Positions 1-8,088 of a stretch of 45,636 bases of DNA are shown piece after piece. Under the pieces are notes generated by a model, which saw only the letters and a program-made list of their open reading frames with translations, ran no database searches and had not been told where the DNA came from. The number at the start of each line of letters is the position of its first letter. Within the stretch, counting starts at the first letter, position 1. The DNA comes from Hyphomicrobiaceae bacterium (GTDB taxonomy: Bacteria > Pseudomonadota > Alphaproteobacteria > Rhizobiales > Methyloligellaceae). The stretch lies in the NCBI GenBank assembly GCA_028066055.1, contig JALCBY010000031.1, positions 1 through 45,636 of the forward strand, given 5' to 3'. A program made the translations under genes and the position numbers.

Positions 1-7
1 GGAGCGT

Positions 8-1117
8 TTACTCCGTGGCCGGGAAGTTGGTGCTGACGCGTGCCGCCTTGGCCTGTGCGATGCTGACCTTCGGTTCTGCCGTGGCGCTCGTATTCGCCTT
101 TGTGGTCCAGCTTGGACCATTTGCCGGCGTTGAGCTGGGCGATTTCGCGGCTGCTTTCGGCTTGGGCTTTGCAGTCGCTACTTTGGCCGACGCCGCAGGG
201 GTCTGAGCGGTCCGTTTCGTTGATTTGGATACCGTCTTCACCGGCGCGGTCTTTTTGTTTGCGGCTGTTTTGACGGTCTTGCCGGTTTTCCGTGTTTTTG
301 CCGTCGCCTTTGCCACCTGGGTCTTCTTCACCATGCTGCGCATGTAGGCCACATTGTTTTCAACCTTGTCGTTCGCAAGGTCGGTTTTGGCGACTTTCTG
401 CGCTTCATCGAACTTCCGCTGCAATCCAAGGACAAGCGCCAGGTTCTGACGAACGCGCGGCGTGTTGTGGCCTTGAGCGACAGCGCGCTTCAGGAGGTTC
501 TCCGCATCGCCCGCCCTGCCGTCCAGGGCATAAGACAATGCCAGATTGTTGTACAAGGACGTCGCGCCCGGCTGCTGCCGAAGGGCCGCGTGATAGTAGT
601 GCTGCGCCTTTTTGTGATCGCCGCGTTTTGCGTTTAACGTGCCGAGCGCGGAGAGTACGCGCCAGTCTGCGTTGCCTTTGCTGCGCATCGCCTGATTGAG
701 AAGTTGCTCGGCCATCTGCGTTTTACCCACGTCAAGTGCAAGGCGGCCGTACTCCGAGGCCAGTGCACCGTGACCCGGATTGAGCTGATAGGTGCGCGCG
801 AGCGCCTCCATTGCCTTATCCTTGGCGCCGATCGTCTTCAGATTGCGGGCATAGTTGATCGCAGCCTTCGGGTCGGACGGATTTTTCTGGTGCTTGCGTG
901 CCCAATGCGCCGTCGCGATGTGCAACGGATTATTGGGCTTCAGTGGCGGGCGCTCGGCCTGCTTATTGTAGTTGATCGAAGCAACCGATTTTTTCGGTGA
1001 GTTCTTCTTGCTTGTTTTTGTGCATCCAGCGGCAATTACGATCATTGCCGTACTTGCCATGAGTTGCCAAACAAGCCTGCGGCGTGCAGAAGCCGCCGCA
1101 CCCTCCCACTTGACCAT
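8..1117 (-). CDS. TPR-repeat lipoprotein (TadD-like) with Lys/Ala/Thr-rich tail
   Basis: The 369-residue product starts with an ATG preceded by AAGGAC. The N terminus has a basic stretch, a hydrophobic segment and a lipobox ending VIAAGC, so Cys32 is the likely lipidated residue. Residues about 65-250 are helical TPR-type repeats (for example YNNLALSYALDGRAGDAENL). Family knowledge: TPR lipoproteins of this kind include TadD of Tad/Flp pilus assembly, but no other tad gene lies in the window. The last roughly 105 residues are low complexity, rich in Lys, Ala, Thr and Pro, and resemble histone H1-like tails. The gene lies downstream of the glutathione transferase on the same strand with a gap of about 160 bases, so it probably has its own promoter. 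The lipoprotein and TPR calls are secure; the TadD role is inferred. Confidence 0.8.
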   Translation of the reverse strand: MVKWEGAAASARRRLVWQLMASTAMIVIAAGCTKTSKKNSPKKSVASINYNKQAERPPLKPNNPLHIATAHWARKHQKNPSDPKAAINYARNLKTIGAKDKAMEALARTYQLNPGHGALASEYGRLALDVGKTQMAEQLLNQAMRSKGNADWRVLSALGTLNAKRGDHKKAQHYYHAALRQQPGATSLYNNLALSYALDGRAGDAENLLKRAVAQGHNTPRVRQNLALVLGLQRKFDEAQKVAKTDLANDKVENNVAYMRSMVKKTQVAKATAKTRKTGKTVKTAANKKTAPVKTVSKSTKRTAQTPAASAKVATAKPKPKAAAKSPSSTPANGPSWTTKANTSATAEPKVSIAQAKAARVSTNFPATE

Positions 1118-1280
1118 TTTGCCGTCCTTACAGCCGTGGGGCCGTCTAATGTTGCGCTAGCGTCATAATCCGGGACAGTCGTCAAGAAAGGATTAACCAA
1201 GGCGGCGCGATTTGGGCCGCCATTTGGCAGGGGTTTCAGGAAATTCGCTGGGTTTTGAGGTATTGTGCTGCAGGAACGCC

Positions 1281-1952
1281 TCAATAAGCGATACCGCGCT
1301 CCTTCATCTGCTTGCGCCCTGATTCGCTCCATTCTGCGATCGGTTCAAGCGAGAGAATGGCCCGGCAGTAGGTCTCCGCCGTACCATCGTCACCAAAGTC
1401 CGTGAGTCGCACGCCGTAGGTGCGAAACCGGGTTGTAACGGGAGCGTACATGGCGTCGGCTGCGGAAAAGGTGCCAAAAAGAAACGGTCCGTCGCCGCCG
1501 TAGGTCGTTCGGCACATACGCCAGATTTCGATGATACGGGTGGTGTCCCGACCGACGCCAACGCTGACCTCATCGACCGGCTTGGAGCCGAGAATATTCA
1601 TCGGCATTTCGCCACGAAGATTTTCAAAACCGGAGTGCATTTCTGCAGTGACCGCGCGGGCGGTTGCGCGCGTCTTGCGATCTTCGGGCCAGATGGCGTA
1701 ATCGGGATGTGTTTCCGCGAGATACTCGGTGATTGCGAGCGTATCCCAGATGGTGAGATCACCCGTCTTGAGCGCCGGCACCTTGCCTGAAGGAGAATGT
1801 TCTAGCACCCGCTTGCGCGCGCCGGGATTGTAGATGTCGACGTTGATTTCCTCGAACGGAATGTCGAACATCCGCATGAGCAGCCAAGGCCTCAGGCTCC
1901 AGGACGAGAAGTTCTTGTCTCCCAGAACAAGCCGATATGCGTTGTCTGGCAC
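1281..1952 (-). CDS. Glutathione S-transferase family protein
   Basis: The product has 223 residues, the usual size for a cytosolic GST. The N-terminal thioredoxin-like domain carries SSWSLRPWLLM near residues 16-26, where a Ser is the likely glutathione-activating residue, then the SGKVPAL cis-Pro region and the DTLAITEYLAE element that binds the glutathione gamma-glutamyl part. The rest is the helical C-terminal domain. The start is GTG at 1952, preceded by GGGAG at good spacing. It is divergent from the leucyl aminopeptidase gene. It should conjugate or reduce small molecules with glutathione; the substrate cannot be told. Confidence 0.85.
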   Translation of the reverse strand: MPDNAYRLVLGDKNFSSWSLRPWLLMRMFDIPFEEINVDIYNPGARKRVLEHSPSGKVPALKTGDLTIWDTLAITEYLAETHPDYAIWPEDRKTRATARAVTAEMHSGFENLRGEMPMNILGSKPVDEVSVGVGRDTTRIIEIWRMCRTTYGGDGPFLFGTFSAADAMYAPVTTRFRTYGVRLTDFGDDGTAETYCRAILSLEPIAEWSESGRKQMKERGIAY

Positions 1953-2049
1953 AGATTGTCACTCCCATTGTCTTTGACGCCGCGCCTTGTCATACAGACG
2001 CAAGAAGAACCGAGGCGCCAAGCGCGCGAAATATAGGGCGTATGCAAGC

Positions 2050-3465
2050 ATGAGCAAGTCGAAATCCGCAAACCTCATTTCGCAATTCGTCAAACCGGGA
2101 GAAAAGGTTTCGAGCAAACCGATCTGGATTGCGCACAGCGATTCTCTTGAGAAGGATCTGCGTCGCCTCAACGCGACGGAGTGTAGATGGGCAAAGTCCA
2201 CCGACTGGAAGGCTGAGGAGGGCAGTGTTCTCCTGTTGCCGGCAAAGGATGGCGGTGTATCGGGTGCTGTTCTTGGGCTGGGAACCGTTGCAGATAGTGC
2301 GCGTCGCACGATGCTTGTGGGGGCATTGCCGCGCGCCCTGCCTGCCGGAAACTTTCATTTCGAGGATACACCCGACGATCCGAACCTGGCAGCCCTTGCG
2401 TGGGCTATGGGGAACTATCGGTTTTCCCGCTACAAGTCCGACGACAAGTGGGAGCCGCGCCGCCTGGTTCTGCCGAATGGGCTTGATGAGTCGCAGATCG
2501 CGAATGTAGCCGGGGCCGTGGCTATGGGGCGTGATCTCATCAATACGCCGGCCAACGATTTTGGCCCGGCGGAACTGGAAAAGACTGCTCGAAAGCTGGC
2601 GCGTACGCACGCCGCCAAAATAAAGGTCGTTACGGGAGATGCCTTGCTCAAGCAGAATTTCCCGCTCATTCATGCCGTCGGGCGGGCAAGTGATCGCGCA
2701 CCGCGCCTGATCGATTTTTCGTGGGGTCCGGCGAGGGCGCCGAAGATCACGCTGGTGGGGAAGGGCATCACCTACGATACCGGTGGGCTGAGTATCAAAC
2801 CGACACCGGCCATGTTGCTCATGAAAAAGGACATGGGCGGCGCGGCCGCCGTTCTTTCGCTGGCATCGATGATCATGGCATCGAAACTGCGCGTACGCCT
2901 GCGGGTGCTAGTCGCGGCTGCCGACAATGCGATTTCCGGAAATGCCTTTCGTCCCGGCGATGTCCTTGAGAGCCGCAAGGGTATCACGGTCGAGATCGGC
3001 AATACCGATGCCGAAGGCCGGCTGGTCCTCGCCGACGCGCTCGCGCTCGCGGACGAGGAAAAGCCGGACGTGTTGTTAACCATGGCAACCCTGACGGGTG
3101 CTGCGCGGGTGGCGCTCGGCCCTGACTTGCCGCCCTTCTACGCGACGGACGACGACTTCGCCGAGCGTATTCTTGCCGGCGGGATGCGGGTGGATGACCC
3201 CGTGTGGCGCATGCCGTTCTGGCAGCCTTACGACAAGACGCTCCGGGCAAAAACCGGCGATGTGAACCATATTTCGGATGGACCGTTTGCCGGTTCGATT
3301 ACGGCGGCCCTGTTTCTGAAGCGCTTTGTCGGGCAGGCAGGCGTCTATGCGCATTTCGATATCTACGGCTGGGTGCCTCGCGCCAAGCCAGCCAGACCGG
3401 AAGGCGGCGAGCCGCAGGGCGCGCGTGCCCTCTTCGACGCCTTTGAACGCACCTACGGACAATGA
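2050..3465 (+). CDS. Leucyl aminopeptidase family protein (peptidase M17)
   Basis: This is a cytosolic dimetal aminopeptidase that removes N-terminal residues from peptides. The C-terminal catalytic domain has the M17 signature NTDAEGRLVLADAL. The metal-binding and catalytic positions are all visible in GKGITYDTGGLSIKP (Lys, Asp, Lys), in KKDMGG (Asp) and in the NTDAEGR motif (Asp, Glu, Arg), so the enzyme should be active. I chose ATG at 2050 (471 residues) over an in-frame TTG at 1987, whose extra 21 residues are basic and unlike the family. The stop overlaps the next gene's ATG (ATGA at 3462), which implies translational coupling to the NlpC/P60 hydrolase. Together the two suggest turnover of peptides, possibly murein peptides. 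Confidence 0.92.
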   Translation: MSKSKSANLISQFVKPGEKVSSKPIWIAHSDSLEKDLRRLNATECRWAKSTDWKAEEGSVLLLPAKDGGVSGAVLGLGTVADSARRTMLVGALPRALPAGNFHFEDTPDDPNLAALAWAMGNYRFSRYKSDDKWEPRRLVLPNGLDESQIANVAGAVAMGRDLINTPANDFGPAELEKTARKLARTHAAKIKVVTGDALLKQNFPLIHAVGRASDRAPRLIDFSWGPARAPKITLVGKGITYDTGGLSIKPTPAMLLMKKDMGGAAAVLSLASMIMASKLRVRLRVLVAAADNAISGNAFRPGDVLESRKGITVEIGNTDAEGRLVLADALALADEEKPDVLLTMATLTGAARVALGPDLPPFYATDDDFAERILAGGMRVDDPVWRMPFWQPYDKTLRAKTGDVNHISDGPFAGSITAALFLKRFVGQAGVYAHFDIYGWVPRAKPARPEGGEPQGARALFDAFERTYGQ

Positions 3466-4319
3466 CGGGCGTGATTCTCGACAGACGCGTCAATGCTTTC
3501 AGAGATGACCTTGCCGCTGCTCATCTGGAAGGACAGGTGAGTGCAAGGAGATTTAGCGAAGGATCACGCCGGCAGGTGGTGGAGGCAGCCGCGCCACTGC
3601 GTGAAGCACCCCGCCACGACGCCGTGCTTGAAACCGAGCTGTTGTTCGGTGAGCGCGTGATCCTTTATGACGAGCGGGAAGGTTGGGCGTGGGTGCAGGC
3701 TGAAAGGGATTCCCACGTCGGCTATCTGTCCGCAAATGCTTTGCGCAGTGACATTGCAGACCCGACGCATCGTGTGCGCACGCTCGGAACCCACATCTAC
3801 CCGCGACCGGACTATAAGGCACCCCCGATCGATCGGCTCAGCATGAATGCGCAGCTTGTGGTCGAGAAGGCAGAGGAGCGGTTCGCCCAACTCTCGGATG
3901 GACATTACATCGCCGCCACGCATATTTGCGCCGTTGACGAATGCGAACAGGACTTCGTGGAGGTCGCGGCAGGGTTCGTCGGTTCACCTTATCTTTGGGG
4001 CGGACGAACCAGCGCAGGACTCGACTGTTCTGCGCTTATTCAGCTCGCGCTGCAGGCGTCCGGAATTGAATGCCCGCGTGACAGCGATATGCAGGAGGCA
4101 GTGCTCGGCAAGCCCTTGCCCGGTCCGCCGAACCAGCAGGCCGTCAGGCGCGGCGATCTGGTGTTCTGGAATGGCCATGTCGGCGTGATGCTCGAGGAGG
4201 GGCGCCTGCTTCATGCAAATGTCCATCATATGGCCGTGGTGGTGGAACCGGCCTTTGAGGCATTCGCGCGCATTGAAACCTGGTACGGGCCGATCACGTC
4301 CGTCAGACGAATGAGTTGA
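3462..4319 (+). CDS. NlpC/P60 cysteine peptidase with N-terminal SH3-like domain
   Basis: The product has 285 residues. Residues about 40-100 look like a bacterial SH3 domain (PLREAP then GWAWVQAERDSHVGYL), and residues about 165-280 are an NlpC/P60 domain. The catalytic Cys is Cys189 in GLDCSALIQ, the His is His239 in NGHVGVML, and His251 in LLHANVHH is the probable third polar residue. This family cleaves gamma-D-Glu-diaminopimelate or similar bonds in peptidoglycan peptides. There is no signal peptide, so it may act on recycled murein peptides in the cytoplasm. Its ATG overlaps the stop of the M17 aminopeptidase, which supports a joint role in peptide breakdown (inference). Confidence 0.9.
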   Translation: MTGVILDRRVNAFRDDLAAAHLEGQVSARRFSEGSRRQVVEAAAPLREAPRHDAVLETELLFGERVILYDEREGWAWVQAERDSHVGYLSANALRSDIADPTHRVRTLGTHIYPRPDYKAPPIDRLSMNAQLVVEKAEERFAQLSDGHYIAATHICAVDECEQDFVEVAAGFVGSPYLWGGRTSAGLDCSALIQLALQASGIECPRDSDMQEAVLGKPLPGPPNQQAVRRGDLVFWNGHVGVMLEEGRLLHANVHHMAVVVEPAFEAFARIETWYGPITSVRRMS

Positions 4320-4330
4320 GGCGACGCACC

Positions 4331-4684
4331 ATGCCTGCACCCAAAGCACCGAACAGCCCGGTTCCCGATTTCGACGGGCCCAACATTCGTTATCAGAAGT
4401 GGGTGTCGCGTGCATACGCATTCGCTGCCGCATGTCTGTTCGGGCTCGCAATCGTTGAGGCATTTGGTGCGGCGACGCCATTGCTTCGTACTCTCCTCAT
4501 GGTTGGTATCGGGGCATCGGGCACGGTTGCCTGGATCATGCAGGCAAAGCGAAAATGCCCCAAATGTGGTCAGCTTTATGGCTATGCCATTCGTATCGTG
4601 AATGCGAATGTGTGCCGCTATTGCGGTACGGATTTTCCGAAATGGCTGCCCGGCCAGGATCACGATGACGGAAAGTCGCGTTAG
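4331..4684 (+). CDS. Small membrane protein with C-terminal zinc ribbon
   Basis: The product has 117 residues and no function that I recognise. It has two hydrophobic segments (about residues 27-46 and 51-68) followed by a zinc-ribbon motif, CPKCG then CRYCG, near the C terminus. ATG at 4331 was chosen because it follows a GAGG-type ribosome site, whereas the TTG at 4316 overlaps the previous stop. It lies 11 bases after the NlpC/P60 gene and 21 bases before the rhodanese gene on the same strand, so it is probably part of the same operon. Confidence 0.75.
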   Translation: MPAPKAPNSPVPDFDGPNIRYQKWVSRAYAFAAACLFGLAIVEAFGAATPLLRTLLMVGIGASGTVAWIMQAKRKCPKCGQLYGYAIRIVNANVCRYCGTDFPKWLPGQDHDDGKSR

Positions 4685-4705
4685 GGACAAAAGGACAAGA
4701 AGGAT

Positions 4706-6292
4706 ATGACGGTCTACATCGATGCGCCAACGCTCAAACGATGGCTCTCCGAGCCGGACGAAATCGCTTTGCTTGATGTCCGCGAGCCCGGTCAGTTCGG
4801 TGAGCGGCATCTCTTCTTCGCCGTCCCGCTGGCCTATAGCCGGTTTGAAATCGGATTGCCCGGACTGGTTCCCAACAAAAATGCAACTATTGTTCTTTGC
4901 GATGACGGCGACGGGGTCGCCGAGCGCGCCGCGGAACGCGCGGAAAGCATCGGCTATGAGAATGTGAATGTTCTGGAGGGAGGTGTCGGCGCCTGGGAGG
5001 CGGAAGGATTCACGCTTTTTGAAGGCGTCAACGTGCCGAGCAAGACATTCGGCGAGCTGGTTGAGCACGAGTTCGACACGCCGCGCATCTCCGCGACAGA
5101 CCTCCAGGCGATGATCGATGGGAATGAGAATTTCGTCATCGTTGACGGCCGTCCCTTCTCCGAGTATCGGCGCATGAATATCCCCGGAGGCATCTGTTGT
5201 CCCAACGGCGAACTTGCATTGCGCATTGCCGATATCGCACCCGATCCCGCCACACAGATCGTGGTCAACTGCGCCGGGCGGACGCGCTCCATCATCGGCG
5301 CACAGACGCTCATCGATATGGGAATACCCAACAAGGTGGTGGCCCTGGAAAACGGGACGCAAGGGTGGTTTCTGGCAGGACTGGAGCTGGAAAACGACGC
5401 CGCCCGGCGTCATTCGGCAAATGTTGAAAAGGCGGATATGGACGGCCTGCGGGAACGCGCCGATGCGCTCGCCGCCACACGAGGCGCGCCAACAATATCG
5501 AGGGATCAGCTTTCCGATTGGAGCAGAGACGATGAGCGCACCACATATGTCTTCGATGTGCGCACGGTCGAAGAATTCTCTGACAATGGCATTGCAGGTT
5601 CGATACACGCGCCGGGCGGCCAGCTCGTGCAGGCAACGGACCAATGGGTGGGCGTGCGTGGCGCACGGATAATCCTGTTGGATGATGAAGGTATTCGCGC
5701 AAAGGTCGTCGCCAGCTGGTTGCGGCAACTCGGTCATGAGGCTTTTTTGCTGGAGGGCGGCCTTGCCTCTCTCAACGACACGGATCTACCGCCGTTGCTC
5801 CAGCCGCGGATCGCGCCGAGCCTGAACGCAATCGCGCCGGAAGCCCTCGCAAATGCACTTGAGCGGGAGGCCACCCAGATTGTCGATATACGCTCAAGCA
5901 TGGATTACCGCGCCGGGCACGTGGACGGCGCAATCTGGTCGGCCCGTCCCAAACTGCCGCTGGCGGGCACGGAACCGTCGAAGACCGTTACCCTCGTTGC
6001 CGACGATCTACTCGTAGCCGAACTGGCCGCGGCCGAAATCACCTCCGGCGGTGCGGCGGTTGCGGGTCTTCTCAAGGGCAGTTCCGACGATTGGCGTGCG
6101 GCCGGTCTCAATGTTGTAGAGACGCCCAACGATCCGGCCGATGAGGATTGCATCGACTATCTGTTCTTCACGGCGGGGCGGCACAAGGGCGACGCGGAAG
6201 AAGCGCGCAAATATCTCGCCTGGGAAACAGCCCTTGTCGGTCGGCTGGACGAGCAGGAACGGGGCGTGTTCCGGATTACATCTGCCCCCTGA
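4706..6292 (+). CDS. Four-domain rhodanese-like sulfurtransferase
   Basis: The product has 528 residues and contains four rhodanese-like units, each with the family pattern of a strand and an Asp/Arg motif (DVREP, DGRPF, DVRTVEEF, DIRSSMDY). Unit 1 (about 5-105) has Cys65 in VLCDDGDG. Unit 2 (about 128-228) has Cys189 in a good loop, NCAGRTRS. Unit 3 (about 265-360) has Asp in place of the catalytic Cys (LLDDEG, near 326). Unit 4 (about 375-470) has lost it as well (TLVADD). Family knowledge: rhodaneses carry persulfide sulfur on this Cys. Only unit 2 looks fully competent; the others may be structural. It ends two bases from the convergent cysteine-dioxygenase-like gene, which suggests a shared role in cysteine or sulfane sulfur metabolism. 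Confidence 0.88.
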   Translation: MTVYIDAPTLKRWLSEPDEIALLDVREPGQFGERHLFFAVPLAYSRFEIGLPGLVPNKNATIVLCDDGDGVAERAAERAESIGYENVNVLEGGVGAWEAEGFTLFEGVNVPSKTFGELVEHEFDTPRISATDLQAMIDGNENFVIVDGRPFSEYRRMNIPGGICCPNGELALRIADIAPDPATQIVVNCAGRTRSIIGAQTLIDMGIPNKVVALENGTQGWFLAGLELENDAARRHSANVEKADMDGLRERADALAATRGAPTISRDQLSDWSRDDERTTYVFDVRTVEEFSDNGIAGSIHAPGGQLVQATDQWVGVRGARIILLDDEGIRAKVVASWLRQLGHEAFLLEGGLASLNDTDLPPLLQPRIAPSLNAIAPEALANALEREATQIVDIRSSMDYRAGHVDGAIWSARPKLPLAGTEPSKTVTLVADDLLVAELAAAEITSGGAAVAGLLKGSSDDWRAAGLNVVETPNDPADEDCIDYLFFTAGRHKGDAEEARKYLAWETALVGRLDEQERGVFRITSAP

Positions 6293-6294
6293 TC

Positions 6295-6804
6295 TTATTT
6301 CGCTGCGATGTTCGACCGCTCGACATTGTCCAGATTCGCACCTTCAATACGCAAGAGCTTGGTCGGCGCGTCGCGGCTTGGCGAGTGCACCGCGCCGATA
6401 TCGTAGAAATAGGCATCTCCGGGCTGGAGCGTATATGTCCGTTCCGGCTCGACGAGATGCGGTTTGTCTCCGTTCCCTGTCTCGACGATGCGCCAATCGG
6501 TCATTTCGGTGCTTCCGGTTGCCTGTCCGTAAACCGCCCAGCTTGAGCCATGGTCGTGGGGTGTCCCGTGCGCCGGTTCGTTGTAAACGTGAGCGCAGAT
6601 GCAAAAACCCAGATCTGGATCCTCATAGAGAACTTCGCGCGGGTCGTCGTCAGGCGCGCGGTCGGTCATATGCTTGGAAACAAAGCTTTGATCATTAAGC
6701 GCTTTCGAGACGAGCGCGCAAACGGCCTTCCGGCCTTCCGTGCCCGGATCGGCATTTAGCGTTTCGCGAATTTCCGAGGCGAGGTTCTCCAGCGTGTAGG
6801 ACAT
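6295..6804 (-). CDS. Cysteine dioxygenase-like cupin protein
   Basis: The product has 169 residues. The cupin core has the metal-binding pair His83 and His85 in HGTPHDHGSSWAVYG, and a third His at 140 in GAVHSPS. This arrangement matches the cysteine dioxygenase / thiol dioxygenase superfamily, which oxidises a thiol to a sulfinate with an iron centre; the exact thiol is unknown. ATG at 6804 was chosen because the longer reading frame (to 6852) would cross an inverted repeat and adds an atypical N terminus. It converges with the rhodanese gene with a two-base gap, and this pairing supports a sulfur role. Confidence 0.82.
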   Translation of the reverse strand: MSYTLENLASEIRETLNADPGTEGRKAVCALVSKALNDQSFVSKHMTDRAPDDDPREVLYEDPDLGFCICAHVYNEPAHGTPHDHGSSWAVYGQATGSTEMTDWRIVETGNGDKPHLVEPERTYTLQPGDAYFYDIGAVHSPSRDAPTKLLRIEGANLDNVERSNIAAK

Positions 6805-6833
6805 GGCTGCATTCCATTTCTGACAAAACAAAC

Positions 6834-6849
6834 GCCCCGATGGCGGGGC
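6834..6849 (-). promoter_or_regulatory. Terminator-like hairpin in leader of the dioxygenase-like gene
   Basis: Read on the minus strand, a perfect six-base stem (GCCCCG/CGGGGC) with a four-base loop is followed by GTTTGTTTTG. It ends 29 bases before the start codon at 6804. It could act as an attenuator or block transcription entering from upstream. No alternative structure was worked out, so its role is uncertain. Confidence 0.4.
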
Positions 6850-6984
6850 CAACCGGCCACAATGCTAGCCAACTGACGTGTAACGGTCGAGAGGTGTTTC
6901 GCCGCGACTGCCGTTAGTCATGCAGAGTTTCTCGGGCAGACAGACGGTGCCGTTACCGCATACACTGGGCGCCGGGTTCAGAAT

Positions 6985-8088
6985 ATGACGCAGACAGACC
7001 GCAAATATACGATCGCCGGTATCGTCTTCGCGCTCTTGCTGCTGGCCGGACTGGCCGGTGCGAAGGCCGCAAGTCCCAACGATACGGCGCGGATTCTCGC
7101 CGGGTTGCCCCCGGCACCGGGATCACCGCTCGCGCACATTGCCGCGACGCCCGGCTGGCAGCGTCACGCGGCGGAGATGCGCGCGGCGTGGAACACATTT
7201 GAGCGCCGCCAACTGAACCGCATCCGCGTGTGGGCCGCGGCCAAGCTGCCGGGGCCGTATCCGGCCATGTTCTACATGTTCGGCGGTCCGGACTTCGTAC
7301 ATGCCGATGCCTTCTTTCCGCACGCACGAACCTATGTTCAGGCGGGCCTTGAGCCCGTGGGTTCGGTTCCGGATCTGTCGCGCCTTCCACCAGCGCAACT
7401 GGCGGCGTCTCTCACAGCGCTGCGGCAGTCGCTCACCAACTTTTTTCAATACGGCTATTTCATCACCAAGGAGATGGGCACGCAGTTCAAATTCGGCGCG
7501 TTCTCGGGAACGCTTCCGGTGCTGTACGCATTTCTTGCGCGGACTGACAAGACAATTCTCAAAGTGGAGTATGTCTCATTGCGCGGCAACGGGAGTCTTG
7601 TTGCTGTCAAGGGGAAGGGGCGTCCATCGGGCGTCAGGATCACGTTTGCCGGATCGGATCGTACGCCGCGCACGCTCTATTACATCAGGACGAATCTCGA
7701 GAATTCCGGCGTCGCGAAAAGCGGTTTTCTCAAATTCTGCGCCCGTCTGGGAACCGGTGGGTCGCTGCTCAAAAGCGCGTCTTACCTGATGCATGTGGGA
7801 GGCTTCTCGAAAGTGCGCGACTTCGTCCTGAAACACTCGGCGATAATCGTGCAGGACGACTCCGGCATCCCCCTGAAATACCTGTCCGACGGTCGATGGA
7901 ACCTGTATCCGTTCGGGCAATACATCCCGCCTATCGATGTGTTCAAGCATCACGTCCAGCCGGATATGGCGCAACTCTTTGCGCGCGCGCAGCGGGTGAA
8001 TTTCGGAATTGGCTACCGGTCGCATCCAACGCGGACGACCATTCTCGTGGCAACCCGTGCTTCGCCTGCAGGCGCACCCCGTCAGTAG
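6985..8088 (+). CDS. Unrecognised exported or membrane-anchored protein
   Basis: The product has 367 residues and I do not recognise its family. It begins with an uncleaved anchor or signal sequence (residues about 9-29, IAGIVFALLLLAGLAGAKAA). The rest looks like one globular domain with striking aromatic and polar motifs, such as FYMFGGPDFVHADAFFP, YFITKEMGTQF, YLMHVGGFSKVRDF and YPFGQYIPPIDVF. These have the look of a conserved family rather than a chance frame. It is divergent from the dioxygenase-like gene and overlaps the convergent GhrA-type gene by seven bases. Confidence 0.75.
   Translation: MTQTDRKYTIAGIVFALLLLAGLAGAKAASPNDTARILAGLPPAPGSPLAHIAATPGWQRHAAEMRAAWNTFERRQLNRIRVWAAAKLPGPYPAMFYMFGGPDFVHADAFFPHARTYVQAGLEPVGSVPDLSRLPPAQLAASLTALRQSLTNFFQYGYFITKEMGTQFKFGAFSGTLPVLYAFLARTDKTILKVEYVSLRGNGSLVAVKGKGRPSGVRITFAGSDRTPRTLYYIRTNLENSGVAKSGFLKFCARLGTGGSLLKSASYLMHVGGFSKVRDFVLKHSAIIVQDDSGIPLKYLSDGRWNLYPFGQYIPPIDVFKHHVQPDMAQLFARAQRVNFGIGYRSHPTRTTILVATRASPAGAPRQ

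Noticed and set aside
1042-1332. Minus-strand frame of 96 residues spanning the gap after the glutathione transferase
   Set aside because: It overlaps both real neighbours in other frames, has no ribosome site and no recognisable domain; it is a GC-rich shadow.
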